Shown: in pieces, positions 61,040 to 64,000 of the stretch
Numbering within the stretch: the first letter of the stretch is position 1
Layout: each line of letters opens with the position of its first letter
DNA from: Protopterus annectens
Taxonomy: Eukaryota > Chordata > Ceratodontiformes > Protopteridae
Reading direction: 5' to 3'
Assembly: GCF_019279795.1 (NCBI RefSeq)
Contig: NC_056743.1
Location: 631,694,993-631,758,992 of the forward strand
DNA: 64,000 nucleotides
Position numbers and translations under genes: made by a program
The notes under the pieces: generated by a model
What the model saw: only the letters and a program-made list of their open reading frames with translations
Told to the model about the DNA's origin: nothing
The model's database searches: none

Positions 61040-61260
61040 GTGTTACAATGGTGAGTGAGCCACAATGTCACCACACCTCAAAAAGCTCCTTGGTTCAGTT
61101 CTTGTCCGTGGTGTACTTTTTGTGGAATCTCCATGCCTTCTCTGTTTTCTTTTCTTTTTTTTTATTTAACTACGCCAGTTTCCTTCCACATCTCAAAGAT
61201 AAATGGTAGGTAGATTGGTGATTCTAAATTGTATATTTGCTTGGGTATGAAATGCATGTT
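61040..61260 (+). mobile_element. tRNA-derived SINE, second copy
   Basis: Degenerate tRNA-like head (TGGTGAGTGAGCCACAATGTCACC, then TTGGTTCAGTTCTTG as B box), then the body GTGGAATCTCCATGCC, GCCAGTTTCCTTCCACATCTC and GATTGGTGATTCTAAATTGTA. The body matches the SINE at 41514-41891 in the GTGTGGAnTCTnCATG and GTTTCCTnCCA segments. A pyrimidine-rich insertion lies at about 61143-61170. Confidence 0.65.
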
Positions 61261-61454
61261 TGTTTATTGATATTTGTTTACCGGAAACTAGGTAATAAAT
61301 ACAATTTTCAGCAGATGGTTTGCCACAGTTTTGCATGGCAATTCCTGTAGAATGAAATAGCTGGGGCATTGGGTACTTTTTACTCCTTTATTTCTGGTAG
61401 GGGCAAGGATATGTAATGTATTCATGAAAATATTGTTGAATTTATTTACAGCTT

Positions 61455-62195
61455 TGTCTAGGGGTAGAGTTTTGAGTGGAGACTAGCTGAAGGATTTTAG
61501 TTGATTATTGAGTGTATCAGGACAAAAGCAAGATTTTGGCTATTTCTGTATTAGCTGGTGGGTGACTACTCTACTGGTGAAAATAGGGTGATAGTCACTA
61601 AGAGAATCAAGTAGAACCCCTGAGACAGCATACCTGTTGGGGTAAGAGCTAAGTATCCAGTCAAGGATAGAATTTTTATGATTCACTTTGTTGAGATGAG
61701 TAGGGGAAGAGATCAGTTGTTTGAACCCATACAAGTTAATATTAATAGCTGGTATGTTAGATGTCCCAGGTAAACAGTCGGTGTTAATGTCACCTAAGAT
61801 AATGGTTTCAATAGTAATATTTGTAGCTATCCAGCAAAGAATTTCTTCTAATAAGCTAATATTATTACCTGGTGGTATGTACAGGGCAGCTATACAAAGC
61901 TTCTTATATTTATTAAAATTGAGAAGAGAGATAAAAAGTTCTGCATTTTGGAATGTTGGTGTGTTAGTTTTGAGGAGTGAGAAACTTAAGCAGTTATTAT
62001 ATACAATTGCAATGCCTCTCCTTTTTTGTTTAGTCTGTCACATCAAATTATATTGTAGCCAGGGGACAGAATTTCAGAACCGTTTATATGGAGTTCTAGC
62101 CATGTTTTGGTAATGACCGTAATATCTGGTGAGTAATGAAGAAACAATGCCTATAGTTCTATAACTTTGCTTAGAAGACTCAAATATTAATGGAG
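61455..62195 (-). mobile_element. LINE endonuclease fragment, minus strand
   Basis: Minus-strand pieces in order: SPDITVITKTWLELHI (about 62135-62090), RRGIAIVYNNCLSFS, ALYIPPGNN, IILGDINTDCL (the GDxN block, about 61810-61780), LISSPTHLNK, SILDWILSS and LSDYHPIFTSR (61600-61565). This is the block order of an APE-type LINE endonuclease with frameshifts. Clade unknown; not CR1. Confidence 0.75.
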
Positions 62196-63499
62196 GTAAA
62201 AAAAAAGTTTTGTGCGTGTTGTATAGATATTAGGGAAGAGGATAGTGGAAAGGATGATGCTGAGGGACAGGGGATGGGATGGATGTCGCCACAAAGGGTT
62301 ATTTTATAAAACAGAGGATTAGGATTAGTTATTTTTTTTATTAAGTATATGGATTTATTCCAGGTTATGTCATAGTGAACTGAATGCTTAGGTGTTTTGT
62401 ATTAGAACAGATGAATAGGTTAGGCATTAAATAAATTTGATGAACTAGATATGAAGGAAGGTATAGTCTGAGTATAGGCAGGATGACCATTGGTATGTGA
62501 GTGTGAATAAAGTGTTGCAGTACCATGGCAGTAGTAAGGTGACATAAAAATGGATAGTAGAAATGTGAAGATGCAAAAGGATGACATGGTAGATCAAGTG
62601 ACTATGGAGTAGCTAAGGGGAGACTACAGCTGAATGAAAAGGAAAAGATGTTAACGGAGAAGTGAGGAAGATGAGGGGAAATAGATGAGATTAAAAATGC
62701 CTCATTGGAGATTCCAGACAGGGTGGTCCCTTATTACAGACATGGAGAAAGGTTACGTTTTTGATAGAGTATTAGAGAACTGTAGAGTATATCATGGTGT
62801 GGTAAAACTGTAAATTAAAGGAGGTATTAGCAGAATGATTAAGTGGGTGATGTGTATAATAAAGAGATTGTACATATTATGTTTTCTGTCAATATTATGA
62901 AAGAAAGGGCAATATTCAAGAAGGACTTGCTGAGAAGGAAGAAGTGAATATTGTACAAGTGGAAAAAGGAGAATAAAAGTATTGATTGTAAAGTTAGAAC
63001 AACAGAGAAAGTAAATTAAATGAGTAAGTAGAGAAGAATATGTGTGGAGGGAAGGTAACATGAGATTATAAAGGGTTTGTATGAATGTTATTGGATAATG
63101 ATATACTAGCAGGGATTGGTGAAGCTAGTATGAGGGAGGAGGAGGTCGGAGTGAGGAAAGGGAGGGCATAGTTCATATCAATTTAGATACGGAGAGAGTG
63201 GGTGGGAGTTGGCGGTAGAGTAAGGGAGTGTAGCGCACCTTAGCACAGTGAGGGTGAATGGCGCAGGTTAGAACCCCTCACAAATGGAGGTGTTAGCCCA
63301 AAGAAAAAGAATCAATGACACTGGGGGTAAGGGAAGGTTTAAACAGCAGTGTGAGTGGTTTTGCTAAAATAATGTGAGTGACTCAACTGGACAGTGGAGT
63401 GGAGAAGGTTTAAAAAAGTTGCTCATGTATAAGAAAGCCGTACATTAAAGCCAGGAGAGGCTGCTCATGGGAAAGAAAGTCAGACATATTAAAATAAAA
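62196..63499. other. Purine-rich unannotated stretch
   Basis: The plus strand is A/G-rich over much of this region. It could hold 5' sequence of the minus-strand LINE, but no coding motif was found. Confidence 0.4.
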
Positions 63500-64000
63500 T
63501 GTTTTTTACAAGCCTGAAGTACATTAACATATGAAGCATCCTTTTTCTTTAACAGTAGCACTGGCTACAAGTTCAGTGGTACTGAGGGTTTTATCAGCTC
63601 ACCTACTGCTTACAATGAAAAATATTTTTATCAGGCTGCAAATACATCTAGCTGGACAGAGATCATTTTATTTAAAAAGATGAGGAAAACAATGGCTTCT
63701 GAGACAGGGTGGAAGGGGTACTTTTGCAAGCCTACTTTCTGTATTGAAATTTAGTTTTTGCAAGCTACCACTCCACCAAGTAGAACAGAAATAATTTAAT
63801 GCAGAAAGATAGCTAAACTGTTGACTTTTGAGACTCGGTAGAATGCGCAATCTTGCAAGCCTACTGTCTACACTGACAAATATTTTTTGCAGGCTGCAAA
63901 CCCACCTAGCAGAACAGAGATAAGTTGGGGAAACTGATAACATTCTAGACTGGGTGGAAGAGAAATCTAGCAAGCCTGAGCAGCTATATTTTATGTTCTT
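63500..64000. repeat. 129-bp tandem repeat running off the window
   Basis: GCAAGCCTACT-type phrases start at 63726 and 63855 (129 bp apart), with an earlier equivalent near 63597 and a later one at 63970. Units share TTTTTGCAGGCTGCAAA, CTAGCAGAACAGAGAT and a CTAGACTGGGTGGAAG-like end, with about 75-85 percent similarity by eye. Confidence 0.75.

Noticed and set aside
63225-63300. Possible tRNA-derived head with a B-box-like AGGTTAGAACCCC
   Set aside because: No convincing A box at the right distance and no SINE body after it.

Overview
This window looks like vertebrate nuclear DNA from a repeat-rich, AT-rich genome, most plausibly a sarcopterygian fish or an amphibian. That is inferred from the repeat content and is not proven. 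It holds several CR1-clade LINEs, a second LINE lineage, three Penelope-like element (PLE) traces, a Gmr1-type Ty3/gypsy remnant, a probable DIRS trace, Harbinger and hAT-like DNA elements, tRNA-derived SINEs and a MIR/CORE-like SINE. Almost everything recognisable is transposon. The only convincing host coding sequence is one C-type lectin domain exon at 50026-50385 on the minus strand. No rRNA, CRISPR array or prokaryote-style operon was seen.

Layout. 0.9-2.7 kb: a Harbinger transposase pseudogene split by a 674-bp MITE with an 8-bp target duplication; the MITE carries a TTAGGG-rich minisatellite. 5.3-7.8 kb: five inverted-repeat (foldback) elements, mostly bounded by (AT)n runs. 10.5-18.7 kb: a CR1 fragment split by a 7.2-kb hAT-like insertion, which itself contains a 3.1-kb CR1 and a MITE. 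18.8-19.4 kb and 23.9-26.7 kb: two decayed PLEs. 27.2-31.2 kb: a nearly complete CR1 with ORF1 and ORF2 on the minus strand. 31.7-35.9 kb: a young PLE with inverted terminal repeats of about 490 bp, 15-bp target duplications, a reverse transcriptase, a GIY-YIG-like nuclease domain and hammerhead-like sequences.

36.6-40.1 kb: a 349-bp tandem repeat interrupted by a CR1. 40.2-42.1 kb: a Gmr1-like pol remnant (integrase upstream of reverse transcriptase) carrying a SINE with an 11-bp target duplication. 42.2-42.8 kb: (CA)n arrays. 43.6-49.0 kb: a degenerate minisatellite split by a LINE that itself holds a nested CR1. 49.0-49.5 kb: a 60-bp minisatellite. 50.0-50.4 kb: the lectin exon. 52-58 kb: LINE fragments, a CR1 with a 480-codon open frame, and MITEs with CATACCTCTCAAC termini. 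60-62 kb: a DIRS-like gag trace, a second SINE and a LINE endonuclease fragment. The window ends in a 129-bp tandem repeat.

How the parts relate. The window mainly records nested insertions, so relative ages can be read off (host PLE, CR1 or satellite sequence first, insert later). CR1 copies fall into three sequence groups with a shared (CCTATGAA)n-type tail. One SINE shares its 3' tail with the non-CR1 LINE in the same window, which suggests a SINE-LINE mobilisation pair. All element boundaries were read by eye.
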